Part shown: in pieces, positions 62,094 through 64,000 of the stretch | How positions within the stretch are numbered: the first letter of the stretch is position 1 | Layout: each line of letters starts with the position of its first letter | From: an uncultured Tenacibaculum sp. | Lineage (GTDB): Bacteria; Bacteroidota; Bacteroidia; Flavobacteriales; Flavobacteriaceae | Reading direction: 5' to 3' | Length of the DNA stretch: 64,000 nucleotides | Assembly: GCA_947504185.1 (NCBI GenBank) | Contig: CANNGJ010000003.1 | Span: forward strand, 1 to 64,000 | Program-made: the position numbers and the translations under genes | Notes under the pieces: model-generated | The model's input: only the letters and a program-made list of their open reading frames with translations | Databases searched by the model: none | What the model was told of the DNA's origin: nothing

Positions 62094-62545
62094 TGTCTTT
62101 TTTTAAAATATTTAAACGGAACGAATAACATCCCGAAGCATTCTCCGTCTGGTTTACCTAAATGTTTATGATGAATTTTATGTGCTTTTCTTAACCCTTT
62201 TAAATATTGGTTATTAGTATTTTTAAACCAATTAAATCGTTTATGAATTAATACATCATGAATTAAAAAATAAGCAATACCATAAAATAAAATTCCTAAC
62301 CCAATAAAGAACAAATAATTAATTTCTGGTCTTATACCAAAGTAAAATAACAGCATACTTGGTATTGCAAACACCACAAAAAAAGCATCATTTTTTTCAA
62401 ACACATGTGGATATCCAGGCTGATGATGATCTTCATGTAAAAACCATCCAAAACCATGCATTATATATTTGTGTGTACACCAAGTTACCCCTTCCATAAC
62501 AGCAAAAGTTGCAAGGGTAACCAATACCCATATTAATAGACTCAT
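62090..62545 (-). CDS. crtZ: Beta-carotene hydroxylase CrtZ
   Basis: 151 residues. Fatty acid hydroxylase superfamily with the di-iron His clusters HKYIMHGFGWFLHEDHH (residues 25-41), HDVLIHKRF (near 95) and AHKIHHKHLG (near 120). It adds 3-hydroxyls to beta-carotene to give zeaxanthin. It starts with an ATG that overlaps the previous stop (ATGA) and is followed by the cyclase. Confidence 0.92.
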   Translation of the reverse strand: MSLLIWVLVTLATFAVMEGVTWCTHKYIMHGFGWFLHEDHHQPGYPHVFEKNDAFFVVFAIPSMLLFYFGIRPEINYLFFIGLGILFYGIAYFLIHDVLIHKRFNWFKNTNNQYLKGLRKAHKIHHKHLGKPDGECFGMLFVPFKYFKKRQ

Positions 62546-62982
62546 AATGATGTATTTTTAATAATATATTTATCTAAATAATCTGTTTCATCTTTTTTAT
62601 CAAGCAGTTCCTTTATAAATTCTTTATCTTCTTTTATATGAAAATGATAATTTAATATTTTTGGTAAATTCTCTTGAATTACTAATCGCATATAACGTAA
62701 ATGAATATTATCAGGGTTCTTTTTTATTAGCCTTTCAATATTTCTTTTTTCCGAATTGAATATTTTTAATTTGCTCCAAGGAAACAATTTGTATTCAGCT
62801 TGTTTCATTTTTAACGAAACCACATATGCTTTAATATCAATATTATTACTATTCTGATATTTATCAATATATTTTAACTCTTCTTCTTTATTTGATAACG
62901 CATCATACTCTTTTATAAAATCAGGAGTTTTTAAATTCGTTGATTGGAAAAATAAGATTATATGTATAAAAACTGCTAGCAC
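62542..62982 (-). CDS. Unknown protein in the carotenoid operon
   Basis: 146 residues. N-terminal hydrophobic stretch (LAVFIHIILFF) then a charged, helical, Lys/Glu/Asp-rich body (LKMKQAEYKLFPWSKLKIF, NIERLIKKNPDNIHLRYMRL). No family recognised. It is coupled at both ends: GTG start shares one base with the crtB stop, and its TGA overlaps the crtZ ATG. The tight coupling suggests a role in pigment biosynthesis or localisation (inference). Confidence 0.7.
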   Translation of the reverse strand: MLAVFIHIILFFQSTNLKTPDFIKEYDALSNKEEELKYIDKYQNSNNIDIKAYVVSLKMKQAEYKLFPWSKLKIFNSEKRNIERLIKKNPDNIHLRYMRLVIQENLPKILNYHFHIKEDKEFIKELLDKKDETDYLDKYIIKNTSL

Positions 62983-63824
62983 TAAATTAAATTAAGTTTA
63001 TATTTCACATAACTCCTTGCTAACAAATTAATTTTCATTGGATTTGAAATTCTAATTCTTGTATCCATAATTTTAGATGATGGAGTGGCTTTTAATTTTT
63101 TTAATAACTTTTTATAATATCTATAAGCCATAAAAACTCCAAATTTTGCTTCTACAGGAAGTTTTAAAATTCCATTTTTAAATGCATAATCAAAATCAGC
63201 TTCTATATCCTTTATTATTAACTCTTTTGATTTTGCATCTAATTCTTTTAAATCTACATTTGGAAAATACGAGCGATTTAAAACCTCAATATCATCCTTT
63301 AAGTCACGTAAAAAATTTACTTTCTGAAAAGCCGAACCTAATCGCATTGCTGCATCTTTAAGCTCATTATATTTTTGTTGATCTCCATTTACAAAAACTT
63401 TTAAACACATTAATCCAACAACATCTGCAGAACCATATATATATTCATTATACTCTTCTTCTGTTTTATACTCTGTTTTGAATAAATCAGCTTTCATACT
63501 TTTTAAAAAAGCTTGCACAAGATCATCTGTAATTTTATACTTATGAACCGTATGCACAAATGAATTTAAAATAGGGTTTAAACTTATTCCTTCTTCTTTA
63601 GAAAGATAGTATTCCTTTTCAAATCTTTTTAACAAATTCTCTTTATCATATTCATGAAAAGAATCAACAATTTCATCAGCAAAACGTACAAACCCATAAA
63701 TATTATAAATTGCTGAACGTATTTTTGGAGACAACATTTTAGTTGCTAAAGAAAATGATGTGCTGTATTTTTGAGTTACAAGCTTACTACAAGAATAAGA
63801 AACCTCATCAAATAATTGTTTCAT
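62982..63824 (-). CDS. crtB: Phytoene synthase CrtB
   Basis: 280 residues. Joins two geranylgeranyl diphosphates to phytoene. Both Asp-rich motifs are present: FADEIVDSFHEYD (near residue 46) and NFLRDLKDDIEVLNRSYFPN (near 170). No signal. Overlaps the upstream crtI by 17 bp and the downstream unknown gene by 1 bp. Confidence 0.94.
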   Translation of the reverse strand: MKQLFDEVSYSCSKLVTQKYSTSFSLATKMLSPKIRSAIYNIYGFVRFADEIVDSFHEYDKENLLKRFEKEYYLSKEEGISLNPILNSFVHTVHKYKITDDLVQAFLKSMKADLFKTEYKTEEEYNEYIYGSADVVGLMCLKVFVNGDQQKYNELKDAAMRLGSAFQKVNFLRDLKDDIEVLNRSYFPNVDLKELDAKSKELIIKDIEADFDYAFKNGILKLPVEAKFGVFMAYRYYKKLLKKLKATPSSKIMDTRIRISNPMKINLLARSYVKYKLNLI

Positions 63825-64000
63825 TTTTGTGATGTTTTAAAATTAAATCTGACGCTATTTTACCTGAAATTAATGATGGAGGAACTCCAGGTCCCGGAAC
63901 TGTAAGTTGACCAGTGAAAAATAAATTCTTTACTTTTTTGCTCTTTATTTTTGGTCTTAAAAAAGCTGTTTGAGTTAAAATATTAGCTAAACCATAAGCA
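63808..64000 (-). CDS. crtI: Phytoene desaturase CrtI, C-terminal part only
   Basis: About 64 codons of the 3' end, running off the window edge. The visible sequence reads AYGLANILTQTAFLRPK, then FFTGQLTVPGPGVPPSLISG, the conserved FAD-binding C-terminus of CrtI-type desaturases, and ends ILKHHKNETII. It turns phytoene to lycopene. Its TGA lies 17 bp inside crtB, so the operon starts upstream of this window. Confidence 0.9.
   Translation of the reverse strand, partial: AYGLANILTQTAFLRPKIKSKKVKNLFFTGQLTVPGPGVPPSLISGKIASDLILKHHKNETII

Overview
The window is about 33% GC chromosomal DNA from a member of the Flavobacteriaceae (Bacteroidota), probably a marine, yellow, gliding bacterium of the Tenacibaculum/Polaribacter type (genus is inference). 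The evidence is gliding proteins GldB and GldC, a PorP/SprF-type type IX secretion protein, a zeaxanthin-type carotenoid cluster, promoters of the Bacteroidota type (TTTG about 19 nt upstream of TAnnTTTG), and start regions without Shine-Dalgarno sequences. No intergenic gap exceeds 300 bases; the longest (10563-10815) holds a pseudogene fragment.

Layout. 0-10 kb: gldB-gldC, nadE, dnaG, a secreted leucine-rich repeat protein, clpX-clpP-tig, a small membrane protein and a secreted papain-like protease. 10.6-11.75 kb: a small accessory segment with a divergent repressor-like/small-protein pair, bracketed by a decayed and an intact copy of the 3' end of an alpha/beta-hydrolase gene. 11.7-22 kb: hydrolase-pdxJ, a CBS protein-nadK pair, then a cell-envelope run (DUF6089 barrel, uppS, bamA, two OmpH/Skp chaperones, murI) and a convergent porP-like gene. 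22-28 kb: an AraC regulator divergent from a four-gene trans-4-hydroxyproline catabolic run. 28-38.6 kb: dsbD with an extra DsbD-alpha-like gene, initiator tRNA, era, a SIMPL protein, der, a GAF protein, and an HD phosphohydrolase fused to a PycTM-like membrane domain. 38.8-44.2 kb: a redox and methionine-sulfoxide-repair run (msrB, msrA, thioredoxin-like, glutaredoxin-like, second msrA, hydrolase-OsmC fusion, zinc-ribbon protein, selO). 44.2-57.7 kb: an XdhC/MobA-like pair, a 1235-residue metallophosphoesterase/beta-barrel lipoprotein, a propeller protein, DUF423, an S41 protease, TPM/LemA/MerR genes and an M23 peptidase. 57.8-64 kb: alaS, then a leftward carotenoid operon (crtI partial, crtB, unknown, crtZ, lycopene cyclase) that runs into tspO and a glutathione peroxidase.

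Most of the window is conserved housekeeping. The most unusual items are: the metallophosphoesterase with an unassigned central region carrying kinase-like DRH motifs and a C-terminal barrel; the HD-PycTM fusion with no nucleotide cyclase nearby; the repressor pair flanked by a duplicated gene end; a DnaG whose N-terminal zinc ligands are all replaced; the LRR protein with three transposase-HTH-like repeats; and the msr-selO redox run with a strong hairpin in front. I found no complete, clearly novel multi-gene defence system, CRISPR array, insertion sequence or rRNA operon.
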